A stretch of DNA of 64,000 bases from Foetidibacter luteolus (GTDB taxonomy: Bacteria; Bacteroidota; Bacteroidia; Chitinophagales; Chitinophagaceae), in NCBI RefSeq assembly GCF_009650435.1, contig NZ_VVIP01000059.1, positions 124,001 to 188,000 on the forward strand, written 5' to 3'. Numbering within the stretch: the stretch's first letter is position 1; each line of letters opens with the position of its first letter. Below the pieces are notes generated by a model. The model saw only the letters and a list, made by a program, of their open reading frames with translations, searched no databases and was not told where the DNA came from. Below are positions 35,485 through 45,442 of this stretch, piece after piece. The position numbers and the translations under genes were made by a program.

Positions 35485-36726
35485 ATGCACATACTTCACG
35501 TTACACAAAACTATTATCCCTCACGTGGCGGCACGCAGCATACCATGCAACATGTATCTGAGTACCTGGCACAAAAGTACAACGATGAAGTTGCTGTGTA
35601 TACTACCAACTCGTATTATGGTCCCAACCGGAAGAACTTCAGAAAAATCCCGCTGCAGCAGGAAGTAGTTAACGGTGTTCAGGTAAAGCGTTTCCCGTTT
35701 ATAAAAATTCATAAGCCCCTCATCAGGTATTATTCACGCATAAAATCCAGGGTTTTTCGCGGAGAGGCGGGAGATTTTTTAACCGCACTTAATGCAGGCC
35801 CTTTATCTCCATCGCTCCGTAATGCCATGCTTCATACCGGCGCGGACGTTATATGTGCTTCATCCATGCATTACCTTTTTGCCGATTATCCTTCGTGGGG
35901 TAACGGTGCCAACAGCAATAAGCCTTTTGTGTTGTATGGCGCTCTGCATGTAAAAGAGGGTGAAGAAGTTTCAGCGCAATACCTTAAGAGAATCAGCCAG
36001 GCTGACTATTACATTGCCAACACCGGTTTTGAAAAGGAATACCTTGTTGCCCGTGGCATTAATGCGGCAAAGATAAAAGTAACAGGTGCTGCCACAGATG
36101 TTTTTGAATATGCACTTCAATTAAGCGAAATAGAAACCATAAAGCACAAATATCATCTTGATGAGGGGAGCAAAGTTATACTGTGTTTGTGCCGTCATGA
36201 GGCTTCCAAGAATATTGAATGGTTGCTGCAGGCGTATAAACTGCTAAGGCAACAGGGGCAACATGTTTATCTGCTGCTGGCAGGCGCCAGGGGCGGCTTA
36301 ACGGATAGCCTGCTTGCGCTTGCTGAAAAAGACCCTCACATACGTGTGCTTTTCGATTTCAGCGACAAAGAAAAGTGCGAATTGCTTAAGCTTGCCGATA
36401 TGGTGGTGCTGCCTTCCGTTTCAGAATCATTCGGTGTGGTATTCCTGGAGGGCTGGAGTTATCATAAGCCTGTTATTGGCGCCAATATCGGGGCGATAGC
36501 ATCCGTTATTGATGATGGCATTAACGGGTTGCTGTTTAAGCCGGGCGATATGGAAGACCTGTCAGAGAAAGTAAAAACGTTGCTTACAAATAACCAGCTA
36601 TGCAATGCTTTTGGCAATAACGGTTATCAAAAGGTAATGCGCTTATATACATGGCCCATCGTCTCGTCTGCTTTTAGAAGTGTTTACGAACTGGCCATTC
36701 AATCAAAGAAGGGAGTAACAGTTTAG
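35485..36726 (+). CDS. Glycosyltransferase family 4, paralogue of the preceding gene
   Basis: 413 residues from the ATG at 35485 (MHILHVTQNYYPSRGGTQHTMQHVSE). An upstream ATG at 35395 would overlap the previous gene by 68 bp and is rejected. The C-terminal lobe has LCLCRHEASKNIEWLLQAY and LPSVSESFGVVFLEGWSYHKPVIGA. A tandem duplication with divergence probably produced two different linkage specificities. Confidence 0.9.
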   Translation: MHILHVTQNYYPSRGGTQHTMQHVSEYLAQKYNDEVAVYTTNSYYGPNRKNFRKIPLQQEVVNGVQVKRFPFIKIHKPLIRYYSRIKSRVFRGEAGDFLTALNAGPLSPSLRNAMLHTGADVICASSMHYLFADYPSWGNGANSNKPFVLYGALHVKEGEEVSAQYLKRISQADYYIANTGFEKEYLVARGINAAKIKVTGAATDVFEYALQLSEIETIKHKYHLDEGSKVILCLCRHEASKNIEWLLQAYKLLRQQGQHVYLLLAGARGGLTDSLLALAEKDPHIRVLFDFSDKEKCELLKLADMVVLPSVSESFGVVFLEGWSYHKPVIGANIGAIASVIDDGINGLLFKPGDMEDLSEKVKTLLTNNQLCNAFGNNGYQKVMRLYTWPIVSSAFRSVYELAIQSKKGVTV

Positions 36727-36729
36727 CCA

Positions 36730-37347
36730 ATGTTTTCAGAAGAAGCTGGGTGGATTAAAGAAGCCCTCAAGTCCGTAAACAATGTTCCGCACAAAACGGC
36801 TGGTAATTTTGGTTCTTCAACCGGTTATTTCAGAAAGCACATCCAGCCTCACATACACAATTTTATTTTCGGGCCGTTGGAAAGTACCGGGTGGAAGGTG
36901 CAGCACATTGATATTAAAGCAGAGGAAGGTGTTGATGTGGTGGCGGATATTACGGCCCCTTCATTCAGTCATAATTTCGCCGGCCGGTATTCGCTTATAT
37001 TTTGCACCAATATGCTGGAGCATGTAACCAACATACCATTGGTGATAAACAACCTGCTTGCCGCTGCCGAAAAAAATGCGTACATACTGCTCACGGTGCC
37101 CTATAAATACAAAAAACACCTTGACCCTATTGACAACATGTTCAGGCCAACACCTGAGCGCATTGATGAGTTGTTCAGCCATGTAAGCCATAGTGTTGTT
37201 AAAGCGGGTATCGTTACCATCCATAATAAAGAGTATTACAGGGTTAAAAAATCCGCGTTTCCCCTGTGGGGCTACCGCGAAAGAATGCTGTATTACGTGG
37301 GCCGCCGCCATAAAGTTTCTGCGTTGCTCATTCAGCTTAATAACTGA
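36730..37347 (+). CDS. SAM-dependent methyltransferase-like protein
   Basis: 205 residues. The pattern NFGSSTGYFR, QHIDIKAEEGVDVVADI and LIFCTNMLEHV resembles class I methyltransferases of the Methyltransf_11 type, although motif I is unusual (GSSTG rather than GxGxG). The C-terminal half may bind the glycan acceptor. Repeat A3 begins 32 bp after the stop. Confidence 0.7.
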   Translation: MFSEEAGWIKEALKSVNNVPHKTAGNFGSSTGYFRKHIQPHIHNFIFGPLESTGWKVQHIDIKAEEGVDVVADITAPSFSHNFAGRYSLIFCTNMLEHVTNIPLVINNLLAAAEKNAYILLTVPYKYKKHLDPIDNMFRPTPERIDELFSHVSHSVVKAGIVTIHNKEYYRVKKSAFPLWGYRERMLYYVGRRHKVSALLIQLNN

Positions 37348-37378
37348 TACATGGGTATACAGGTAAGAAGAATTTTTT

Positions 37379-37480
37379 GGGCGCCCCTACGGCCGGGCTT
37401 TCCGTTCCAAGTCCTCACTCCGCTCCGTTTCACTTCGCTTCGTTGCGGGCTTTCCACTTCAATCCCTGGCGCATAGTGAC
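37379..37480 (+). repeat. Intergenic repeat family A, copy A3 (variant)
   Basis: Contains GGGCGCCCCTACGGC, CGGGCTTTCCGTTCCAAGTC, then a variable middle and GCGGGCTTTCCACTTCAATC. It shares the CGTTCCAAGTCCTCAC and GCGGGCTTTCCACTT parts with A5. Confidence 0.75.
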
Positions 37481-37536
37481 ACAGCTCTGTTCCCCACATA
37501 GCTTTTGCGGTGCTGTTTTTAAAATTTTCGTTTAAC

Positions 37537-39381
37537 ATGTGTGGCATAGCCGGAATATATCATTTCAAACGTAAAGAACCAGACCTCCATTACATGAACT
37601 GGTGCCTCTCCACTATGCGGCGCCGTGGGCCCGATGCGTCTGGCATATGGCATAACCAGCAAAATTACACGGCTGGTTTTGTACGCTTATCCATCAGGGA
37701 TTTAAGCGCCAATGGCCATCAGCCCATGCTTACAGATTGTGGTAACTACTGCATTAGCTTCAATGGCGAAATTTATAATACCGGCCAACTTCAGCAACTG
37801 TTAAAACCTTACCGCTCTCATTATGCTTCAACTTCCGATACGGAAGTGCTGCTGTATGCGCTCATGCATCTTGGCATTGATAAAACTTTGCAGGAGGCAA
37901 ACGGCATTTTCGCATTTGCCTTTTTTGATGTAAGGAAAAACACCCTGGTGCTTGCCAGGGACAGGGCGGGCATTAAGCCCCTCTATGTAGGTGTCAGCAG
38001 CAACACAGTTGTGTATAGCTCCCAGTACGATCATGTAATCAACCACCCGGAATTTAAGGCGGAAACATGGTCTTCCTCATCCGTGGCCAATTATCTTTCT
38101 TTAGGCTTCATGCCCGATGGAGAAGGGGTCATTAATAATACCTGGCTCTTTCCGCATGCGCATTACGCTGTAGTGCAAAACGGTACTTTCACTACAAGCT
38201 GCTATTACAGCTACCCTGCAGTTTCAGGCGCTGCCAGCTCCCAAAGCATGGAGGAATGTTTGCAGGCTGCCGTCAGCAATCAACTGGTGAGTGATGTACC
38301 TGTTGGTACTTTTATGTCCGGCGGCGTTGATAGTACGCTGGTAAGCTATTATGCAAACAGTCGCAGCCGCATCAGCTCGTTTACAATTGGTGTTCAAAAC
38401 AGCGGTATGGACGAATCGGCCGATGCTGAAAAGTTTGCTGCCGTGTTTAATACTGTGCATTCCTGCAGGTTTATAGAGCCTGCTGATTTGCTGGCGCTTA
38501 TACAGGACAATGCCCGGGCGTTTACAGAACCCTTTGCTGATTACTCTTCCATACCGACTTTACTGCTTTCCGCATTTGCCAGGCAAAAAGTAACAGTGGC
38601 GTTAAGTGGCGATGGGGGCGATGAATTGTTCTGGGGCTATCCACGCAATAATAAGGCGTTAAACTTAATACCTTTCTACCGCAATTCTTTATTGGCAAGG
38701 CGGGCCACACTGCTGCTCTCAAAGCTTAAAAGCAGCAAGGCCATGGATCTTTCCAGGCATTGGAACCAGCGGGACTTTTTTAGCTTCTACTATTCTTCCT
38801 TTTTTATCAGTGGTGCTTTACAGCAATTGCCTTCCATATGCAGGGCTGAGCCATCAGAGCCTTTCTTTTTAAAAGAATTCTTCAAAACCGCAAACCAGTA
38901 TAACGAAGCAGATGAATTAATGAATGCTGTGCGCAAATTGGAAATGGACATACACCTTCAGCGCATTTTGCTAAAGGTTGACAGGGCCAGCATGTACCAC
39001 AGCCTGGAAGTGCGGGTTCCGCTCCTGGATAATACAATGCTGAACCATAGCCTTTCTTACGGTTATAAAGAGTGCATAGTTAACGGCAATGGCAAGATGA
39101 ACCTTAAGCGGCTGCTGTCAGAAAAATCTGATGAAAGCTGGGTGATGAAGCCTAAAAAAGGTTTTATAATTCCTATTGATGAATGGACGAGGAATGTGCT
39201 GAAGAAAGAAGTGCAGGAGAAAATTATGGATATGCCGCAGCACCTGTCCATGTTTTTTAACCGCGGCAACATGCACCGTATGCTTAACCGGCATTTTAAC
39301 GGGCAGGCAAACCTTGGCTGGATGGTATGGGCTGTTTATTCATTGGTTGTATGGGATAATATTCACCGTAATAAATTGTAA
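37537..39381 (+). CDS. asnB: Asparagine synthetase (glutamine-hydrolysing)
   Basis: 614 residues. The start at 37537 is fixed by Cys2 (MCGIAGIYHF), the glutaminase nucleophile after Met removal; a longer frame from 37510 would bury it. Order: class II glutaminase domain (about 2-190), then the ATP-pyrophosphatase synthetase domain with the P-loop SGGVDS and ALSGDGGDELFWGYPR. AsnB homologues inside polysaccharide loci usually amidate a uronic acid or another carboxyl group of the glycan rather than make free Asn; this is an inference from location. No typical uronate-forming dehydrogenase is encoded here. Confidence 0.9.
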   Translation: MCGIAGIYHFKRKEPDLHYMNWCLSTMRRRGPDASGIWHNQQNYTAGFVRLSIRDLSANGHQPMLTDCGNYCISFNGEIYNTGQLQQLLKPYRSHYASTSDTEVLLYALMHLGIDKTLQEANGIFAFAFFDVRKNTLVLARDRAGIKPLYVGVSSNTVVYSSQYDHVINHPEFKAETWSSSSVANYLSLGFMPDGEGVINNTWLFPHAHYAVVQNGTFTTSCYYSYPAVSGAASSQSMEECLQAAVSNQLVSDVPVGTFMSGGVDSTLVSYYANSRSRISSFTIGVQNSGMDESADAEKFAAVFNTVHSCRFIEPADLLALIQDNARAFTEPFADYSSIPTLLLSAFARQKVTVALSGDGGDELFWGYPRNNKALNLIPFYRNSLLARRATLLLSKLKSSKAMDLSRHWNQRDFFSFYYSSFFISGALQQLPSICRAEPSEPFFLKEFFKTANQYNEADELMNAVRKLEMDIHLQRILLKVDRASMYHSLEVRVPLLDNTMLNHSLSYGYKECIVNGNGKMNLKRLLSEKSDESWVMKPKKGFIIPIDEWTRNVLKKEVQEKIMDMPQHLSMFFNRGNMHRMLNRHFNGQANLGWMVWAVYSLVVWDNIHRNKL

Positions 39382-39384
39382 ATT

Positions 39385-40569
39385 TTGAGAATAGGCATAG
39401 TTGTACAATCCTTTCCGTCAATAAGCGAAACGTTTATTTTTAACCGGGTACTGTATTTAAGCAAGCGTGGGCACCAGGTAATTGTTTTTGCAAGGCAGGT
39501 AAATATGGACATGCAACGGCAATTGTTTGCCGGCAACAGCAATGTTGCGGTAGTCGCCTGCGGTAATGCCGCGCTGGTTAAGCATATAGTTACACATCCC
39601 TGGTTAATAGCTGCGGGCAATAATGGCAGCCGGCAAGGGTTCAAGAAAAAAATTATTACCGCTGCCCGGCTGGCATTGTTTGCCAGGTACAGGCCAGATA
39701 TTATGCACTTTGAGTTTTCAGGCATAGCGGTTGACCACCTTGCTGAAATAGAAAAGATCACTGCCAAGAAAGTGGTAAGTTGCCGGGGCACAGGGGAAAA
39801 GGTAAAGCTGCTTACTGATAAGGGCCGTAAAGAAAAACTGCAGCAGGTTTTTAACCAGGTTAACCTGGTACACTGTGTATCTAATGACATCCGCAATGCA
39901 ATATCTCCTTATTGCAGCAACATGGATAAAGTTTTTATCAACTATCCCTCAATTGATACGGAGCGTTTTAAAAGGTCATCAGAGTATGCCGATGCCGGAG
40001 TGATAACCATACTTACCATTGGCAGGCTTACTTTTCAAAAAGGGTACTTAACGGGTTTGCTGGCTGTAAGAAAACTTAAACAATCCGGGGTTAAGCTCAG
40101 GTGGCTGATAGTGGGGGCGGGGCCGCAGGAAGAAGAAATTGTTTTTCACATTAACCAGATGCAGCTTAATAATGAGGTAGAGATGCTGGGCGCCAAAAAA
40201 AGGGAAGAAGTAATTGACTTATACAATAAGGTAAATATATTCCTTTTGCCAAGTGTATATGAAGGTGTGGCCAATGTGGTGCTGGAAGCCATGAGCATGG
40301 AACTGCCCGTTGTAAGTACCAAAAGCGGTGGAATGGATGAAGTGATTACCCATGATGCCGATGGCCTTCTTACCGAGGTTTACGACAGTGATTTGCTGGC
40401 CACACACATGGAAAGGTTGGCTAAAGATTACGGGCTGAGAAAAAAGCTTGGAGTGGCTGCAAGGGTTACTGTACAAAACAGGTTTAATATAAATCTGCAG
40501 GCTGATATTTTTGAAGCGCACTATAAAAAGCTGATGGATACAACGGCTGCGGTTACGCAGCCAGTTTAA
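39385..40569 (+). CDS. Glycosyltransferase family 4
   Basis: 394 residues with a TTG start, 3 bp after asnB. N-terminal lobe IGIVVQSFPSISETFIFNRV; C-terminal lobe LTIGRLTFQKGYLTGLLAV, LLIVGAGPQ-like WLIVGAGPQEEEI and LPSVYEGVANVVLEAMSMELPVV with the EX7E motif. This resembles WcaL/AmsK-type colanic or amylovoran transferases. Its stop codon is directly followed by the first base of repeat B7. Confidence 0.9.
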   Translation: MRIGIVVQSFPSISETFIFNRVLYLSKRGHQVIVFARQVNMDMQRQLFAGNSNVAVVACGNAALVKHIVTHPWLIAAGNNGSRQGFKKKIITAARLALFARYRPDIMHFEFSGIAVDHLAEIEKITAKKVVSCRGTGEKVKLLTDKGRKEKLQQVFNQVNLVHCVSNDIRNAISPYCSNMDKVFINYPSIDTERFKRSSEYADAGVITILTIGRLTFQKGYLTGLLAVRKLKQSGVKLRWLIVGAGPQEEEIVFHINQMQLNNEVEMLGAKKREEVIDLYNKVNIFLLPSVYEGVANVVLEAMSMELPVVSTKSGGMDEVITHDADGLLTEVYDSDLLATHMERLAKDYGLRKKLGVAARVTVQNRFNINLQADIFEAHYKKLMDTTAAVTQPV

Positions 40570-40660
40570 TACCCGCTTAAATGCAGCCATGAAAACAGAA
40601 CGTACAAGTGAGTGACACAAGCGGCGATGACATGAAAGGCCGCAGCCCGTCCCATAAAAA
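40570..40660 (+). repeat. Intergenic repeat family B, copy B7
   Basis: TACCCGCTTAAATGCAGCC, then GAACGTACAAGTGAGTGACA, CATGAAAGGCCGCAGCCCG and TCCCATAAAAA. It is the most complete copy and matches B3 at its left end. It abuts the preceding GT4 stop codon without a gap. Confidence 0.9.
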
Positions 40661-40747
40661 AATGGCAGCACTTGGTAAGAGGTAATGAAAACTATTAGCG
40701 AAACAAATACTGTTGTTGGTGGTAAAAGGCAAGGGAGGAATACATAG

Positions 40748-42085
40748 GTGATTTTTAAGTTTATCAGGTACACGCACCCTTCATGGCAGTTTAATATAGA
40801 GCCCACCGCGGATGAGTTTCCCTGCTATGTTGGCATTGATGAAATGCTGCAGTTTGAGCTGCAGGACGAAAGATATGAATCGGAAGCGGCAAAAATTGCA
40901 GACGCGGGTTACAGGCTGTGGAACAGGGGTATGATGCTTACCGCAACAGGGCAGCAAATGCGTGAACTGAAAGCTTTACCACAGCCCACACTTAAAGATG
41001 AATATATATTTATAAAAAAATATGGGGGCAACCTGTGGGCCGGTTATGCTTTGCTGTTAAGGCTGGCCACATTTAAAAACCCGTTTAAAGAAGTGTATTG
41101 TTACGCCAGCACAAGGCATATAAAAAAACAAGACCTTTTTAATAACCCATTGCCATACCACTATGATGCTTTTGAATCGCCGCTGGTTGCCGTGTCGCCA
41201 AAAGTAGCGGTAATAATACCTACACTTAACCGGTACGAATACCTTCAAGATGTTCTGCTTGACCTGGAGAAACAATCGTACAGAAATTTTGAAGTAATAA
41301 TAGTTGACCAGTCAGAAAAGTTCAGAAAAGAATTTTATAACCGCTTTAACTTAAATATTAAACTTATTTACCAGTTTGATAAGGCTTTGTGGACAGCCAG
41401 GAACAAGGCTGTGCAGGCAACAGATGCGGAATATCTTTTGTTTTTTGACGACGATTCAAGGGTTGAAAAAGACTGGATATTACACCATGTAAAATGCCTT
41501 GATTACTTTAAAGCTGATATTTCCGCAGGTGTGTCCCTTGCCAAAGTGGGAATGAAGATTCCGGAGAACTACAGTTACTTTCGCTGGGCAGACCAGTTCG
41601 ATTCAGGTAACGCCCTGGTTAAGCGGGATGTGTTTAAAAAGATAGGGCTGTTTGATGAGCAGTTCAACGGCCAGCGCATGGGTGATGGCGAGTTTGGGTA
41701 CAGGGCATATAAAAATGGTTTTAAAAGTATTTCTAACCACAAAGCATTCCGCATACATTTAAAAGTTCCATCTGGCGGGCTTAGGGAAATGGGCAGTTGG
41801 GATGGGTTCAGGCCTAAAAAATGGTTTGCACCCAAGCCGGTGCCCAGTGTTATATACCTGTATAAAAAGTATTTGCCCCCTTATTTATACCGCAATGCCC
41901 TGTTAATGGGCATCATGCTCTCCAATGTACCTTACCGGTACAAAAGAAGCTCCCGCATGTTGCTGGTAAGCGTATTGCTTACAGTGGTAAAGTCGCCGTT
42001 GTTGCTGGTGCAGTATTTAAGGGCACGCTCCATAGCAAACAGTATGTTTAAGAAGGATAAAGGTTTTGTACTTCTGCAAAAATGA
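40748..42085 (+). CDS. Glycosyltransferase family 2 with N-terminal extension
   Basis: 445 residues, GTG start. An N-terminal region of about 140 residues of unknown function precedes a GT-A domain (about 148-350: VAVIIPTLNRYEYLQDVLLDL, VIIVDQSEKF, LFFDDDSRVEKDW). Two hydrophobic stretches near the C-terminus suggest membrane contact. The stop overlaps the next start (ATGA). Confidence 0.83.
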   Translation: MIFKFIRYTHPSWQFNIEPTADEFPCYVGIDEMLQFELQDERYESEAAKIADAGYRLWNRGMMLTATGQQMRELKALPQPTLKDEYIFIKKYGGNLWAGYALLLRLATFKNPFKEVYCYASTRHIKKQDLFNNPLPYHYDAFESPLVAVSPKVAVIIPTLNRYEYLQDVLLDLEKQSYRNFEVIIVDQSEKFRKEFYNRFNLNIKLIYQFDKALWTARNKAVQATDAEYLLFFDDDSRVEKDWILHHVKCLDYFKADISAGVSLAKVGMKIPENYSYFRWADQFDSGNALVKRDVFKKIGLFDEQFNGQRMGDGEFGYRAYKNGFKSISNHKAFRIHLKVPSGGLREMGSWDGFRPKKWFAPKPVPSVIYLYKKYLPPYLYRNALLMGIMLSNVPYRYKRSSRMLLVSVLLTVVKSPLLLVQYLRARSIANSMFKKDKGFVLLQK

Positions 42086-43248
42086 ACGTCAAGAAGCTGG
42101 CAATTGTAACGGATTGTGTACACATGTACACCGCAGAAGGAAAAGTGGCAACAGAAAATCATATTTTTCAGAAACAGTTGGAAGCATTGTGTGCCCTGTT
42201 TAGTGAAACTTTAATCTGTTGCCCGTTTGTGCCATTTACAAAGGATAAGGTGGTAAGTGTTTATCAAAACAGTACTATCACATTCTCTGCATTGCCAAAT
42301 GTTGGTGGTAATGCTGTAAAAGACAAGCTTCGTTTGCTGGCGGCTTTTCCGGCATGGTTTAAAGCTTTTGCAAAAGCGGCCGCTTTTGCGGATATTGTTT
42401 ACCAGCGCTTTCCTAATAATCTTAATATCCCCGGGCTTTTTTATTTTTACTTCAGGTGTAAAAAAGTTTTTGCCACCTACACCGGTACCTGGAAAAACTA
42501 CAGCAACGAGCCAGCTACTTACCGCCTGCAAAAATGGCTGCTGAAGAAACTTTTTCGCGGGCCGGTTTTTATTTACACAGATAGCGCCGCGCCGGGTGGT
42601 AAACTGGTTAAAAGTTTTAGCCCGTCTTTTGATTTACAGGAATGGAACGAAGAAACCGCTTATATTCATAAGCGGATTGAAAGGCTTAATGCGGGGAGAA
42701 TAGAACAGCCTGTTTTTATTACCGTGGGTTCACTGCAGCAAAATAAAAACCAGCAGTTTATACTGGAGGTTTTCAGGATATTGCATGAGCAGGGTGTATC
42801 GTTCAGGCTTTTTATTGTAGGCGATGGGCCGCTGCGGGATGCGTATCTTGGTTTTATAGAAAAGCACCGTCTTGCACAAAAGGTTGTCCTCACCGGTAAA
42901 AAAAAATATACGGAATTAAAACAGTTATACCGGCAGGCGCACTTTGTTATACAGGCGCCATTAGCGGAAGGTTTTGGTAAAGTGCCCGTTGAAGGCTTTT
43001 GCCATGGCGTTATTCCGCTATTAAGTAATACGGCGCTTGCAGCAGAAATGACGGCAGGTTCGCAACGCGGTTTTGTATTTTCAACAGGTGATCCGCAACA
43101 AGTTGTTACGCTTATTACACAGGTATTAAACAGGCAGCATGACTGGCCAAAAATGATAGCAGATGGCCGTGAGTATGCTGCTTCGCTTTCCATGGAAAGC
43201 TGGGTAGCTCAAATTAAACAGGCCATCAGCCGGTATTATGAAGACTGA
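42082..43248 (+). CDS. Glycosyltransferase family 4
   Basis: 388 residues. The C-terminal lobe has ITVGSLQQNKNQQFILEVF, FIVGDGPLRDAYLGFI and APLAEGFGKVPVEGFCHGVIPLL with the EX7E pattern. The N-terminal lobe is divergent (LAIVTDCVHMYTAEGKVATEN). It overlaps the polymerase/ligase gene by 11 bp, so the two are translated together. Confidence 0.87.
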   Translation: MNVKKLAIVTDCVHMYTAEGKVATENHIFQKQLEALCALFSETLICCPFVPFTKDKVVSVYQNSTITFSALPNVGGNAVKDKLRLLAAFPAWFKAFAKAAAFADIVYQRFPNNLNIPGLFYFYFRCKKVFATYTGTWKNYSNEPATYRLQKWLLKKLFRGPVFIYTDSAAPGGKLVKSFSPSFDLQEWNEETAYIHKRIERLNAGRIEQPVFITVGSLQQNKNQQFILEVFRILHEQGVSFRLFIVGDGPLRDAYLGFIEKHRLAQKVVLTGKKKYTELKQLYRQAHFVIQAPLAEGFGKVPVEGFCHGVIPLLSNTALAAEMTAGSQRGFVFSTGDPQQVVTLITQVLNRQHDWPKMIADGREYAASLSMESWVAQIKQAISRYYED

Positions 43249-44572
43249 GCTTTACTTACGTACATTATCAAAGCCCGTATTTGGGTATTTACTGGCCTTT
43301 GCCATAGGCTGGTATTTTGGTGCGGCCAATGTTCGTGGCCTGCCGGTAGGCATCATATATGGCGTGTTAATGCTTGTTTGTATCGTTTATGCTGTTAAGG
43401 GCAACCTGGATAAAGTATTTACCTTATTGCCATACATTCTTTATGGTGAGTTGTATGTAAGAGCATACGGCAGGGTGCTTCCTTACCTGGTATGCCAGTA
43501 TTTTTTTATAGCCCTGCTTATAATATTATTCGCTAAAAAGAAAGGTGGTTATAGCATTCATTCCAGGGCATTTTTGTTTTTGTGCATCTATTTCATCATG
43601 GAAGCGCTTGATATGGTAAGGGCAGCAGATCAAAACACTACAAGGGGCATAATTGTACAAACGCTCACCCTTACCATGGCCGCACTCTGGGGCAGCTTTA
43701 CCATTATCACGCCATCCCTCGTTAATAAACTATTTACTCATATTAAATATGCCAGCCTTTTTTTATGCGGTGTTATGTTAACAGCGCAAGCCGGGGTTGA
43801 GCAGTTCGATATACATTCCAGTTACGAAACCACCAATGGCCTGGCCCCTGTGCAGGTTAGCGCTTACCTGGGCCTGGCCTGTGTTATTTTCTTCTGGACA
43901 ATTATCAACGGCAAAGGATTGAATTTTAACACCCTGCTTAACGTGGCCCTTCTTGCGTACGTATGTGTTGCCATGTTATTAAGCTTTTCAAGGGGTGGGC
44001 TTTATTTTCTTGCAATACTGGTGGTATTGTATTTTTTTCTTAATACCAATAAGGCAAGAAGCTGGTCTGTTCTGTTGCTGCTTGTGCCTGTGGTGCTGGC
44101 AGTGTATGGGTACATTACCGATAAAACAGGTGGCGCTATACAGGAACGATATACCGAGCACGGCACATCAGGCAGGGATAAACTGGTTGAACTTGGGTTT
44201 ATGCTGTTTAGCGAGGAGCCGGTTATGGGCGTAGGTACCGGCAATTTTGCTTACGTGGTATCCGCCCGCAAGCTCTACTATTTATCAGGCGCACATAATG
44301 AGTTTGTAAGGTCCGCGGCGGAGCATGGCTTCCTGGGTATCTTTTTTTATTGGGGTTATTTCGCTTTTCTTTTTCTTGAAATATCTCTTCGCAAAGGGGT
44401 GCAAAAAGAGTACGCGTATTATTTTCTGCTGCTCTTTACGCTAATGGTAGTACACAACGGATTAAAAATATCCATACAGCCGCTGATGATATTGCTGGCT
44501 ACGGCCACACCCAATTTTGTTCGTATAAAAGCAAAGGCTAATGTACCAGCTTCAGTACAGCTCACCGGCTGA
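43238..44572 (+). CDS. O-antigen polymerase/ligase family membrane protein (Wzy/WaaL)
   Basis: 444 residues with about 10-12 transmembrane helices. LSFSRGGLYFLAIL precedes a large loop (TEHGTSGRDKLVELGFMLF ... VGTGNFAYVV ... SGAHNEFVRSAAEHGFLGI), whose conserved His/Asn belong to the Wzy_C family. Such proteins polymerise repeat units or ligate glycan to an acceptor at the periplasmic face. Which of the two applies here cannot be decided; with an ABC exporter present, a ligase role is possible. Its end overlaps the acetyltransferase gene by 32 bp. Confidence 0.88.
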   Translation: MKTELYLRTLSKPVFGYLLAFAIGWYFGAANVRGLPVGIIYGVLMLVCIVYAVKGNLDKVFTLLPYILYGELYVRAYGRVLPYLVCQYFFIALLIILFAKKKGGYSIHSRAFLFLCIYFIMEALDMVRAADQNTTRGIIVQTLTLTMAALWGSFTIITPSLVNKLFTHIKYASLFLCGVMLTAQAGVEQFDIHSSYETTNGLAPVQVSAYLGLACVIFFWTIINGKGLNFNTLLNVALLAYVCVAMLLSFSRGGLYFLAILVVLYFFLNTNKARSWSVLLLLVPVVLAVYGYITDKTGGAIQERYTEHGTSGRDKLVELGFMLFSEEPVMGVGTGNFAYVVSARKLYYLSGAHNEFVRSAAEHGFLGIFFYWGYFAFLFLEISLRKGVQKEYAYYFLLLFTLMVVHNGLKISIQPLMILLATATPNFVRIKAKANVPASVQLTG

Positions 44573-45197
44573 TCTAGGAGGCATAGCATTATGCCACCAG
44601 GCTTGTTTTCCCGGCTCTTTTTCCGTAAAGTTGGGCAGTGCGTACATGCGCCGGTCAATGGATTGGTTTCTTTCCGGCCATAACCGTTTTCTTTTTCATA
44701 TTACGTGCAATGGTTTAGTGGTAGGGTATTGTGGTGGCTTTGTATCGGAATATGTAGGTGACGGTTCTACCAGCGGTATGATGCGCCATGCCATGCGGCA
44801 GGCAGTAATTGGCGGTATAAGAAAGCCCTGGCTTATTTTTGATAAAAACCTGAGGCATTTTTACCCGCTTGTGGTAAAGAATTTTTTTCGTGCCGCCGGT
44901 TTGCCGCGTAAAAAAAAGCTTCCTGCAATTCAGTCCATACCGGCCGGTGAAAAAAAGGCTGGCCTTGTTGTAATAGGCGTGCACCCTTCACATCGTGGCA
45001 CGCCGGTTTTTTCATTATTAATGGCAGAGTTTGAAAAACAGGCGGCTCAAAGAAACATCCATAAGCTGGTGCTGACCGTAAAAAAAGACAATCTTCGTGC
45101 GGTTAATGCCTACAAAAAACAGCACTGGTTTATAAGTGTGGAAAAAGAAGATTCCCTGCAAATGATGAAAGATATCAACCCCCCGGATGAAACGTGA
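44541..45197 (+). CDS. GNAT-family N-acetyltransferase
   Basis: 218 residues. The C-terminal part contains LVVIGVHPSHRGTPVFSLLMAEFEKQA, the acetyl-CoA binding loop of GNAT enzymes, then LVLTVKKDNLRAVNAYKKQHW. The N-terminal part has FLFHITCNGLVVGYCGGFV. It may acetylate an amino sugar precursor in this locus. Repeat A4 starts 13 bp after the stop. Confidence 0.82.
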   Translation: MYQLQYSSPADLGGIALCHQACFPGSFSVKLGSAYMRRSMDWFLSGHNRFLFHITCNGLVVGYCGGFVSEYVGDGSTSGMMRHAMRQAVIGGIRKPWLIFDKNLRHFYPLVVKNFFRAAGLPRKKKLPAIQSIPAGEKKAGLVVIGVHPSHRGTPVFSLLMAEFEKQAAQRNIHKLVLTVKKDNLRAVNAYKKQHWFISVEKEDSLQMMKDINPPDET

Positions 45198-45209
45198 GTA
45201 AGGGTTTAT

Positions 45210-45315
45210 GGGGTGCCCCCAAGCTGCGCAAGGGGTCGGGCTTTCCGCTGCTACTCCGGCACAAAAGCCAGCACACAAAACCTTCACCGGGGTATCCGCT
45301 GCAATCCCTCACCCG
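45210..45315 (+). repeat. Intergenic repeat family A, copy A4
   Basis: GGGGTGCCCCCAAGCT, AAGGGGTCGGGCTTTCCGCT, ACTCCGGCACAAAAGCC, CACCGGGGTATCCGCT, CAATCCCTCACCCG. It is almost the same as A6 and marks the start of the last sugar-synthesis module. Confidence 0.9.
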
Positions 45316-45442
45316 AAAGACGTTGCAGATTACTTAACCCGGTCTGTTCAAAAGCATCAACTACACCCACAAGGGGCTAATAAAAATACGGCCCATTTTA
45401 TAGCCGTACCTGCAACTTTTTATCTTTTAAAGAAAGGAATTA

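Noticed and set aside
39363..39896. Minus-strand frame of 177 codons
   Set aside because: Opposite the start of a clear GT4 gene; no motif.
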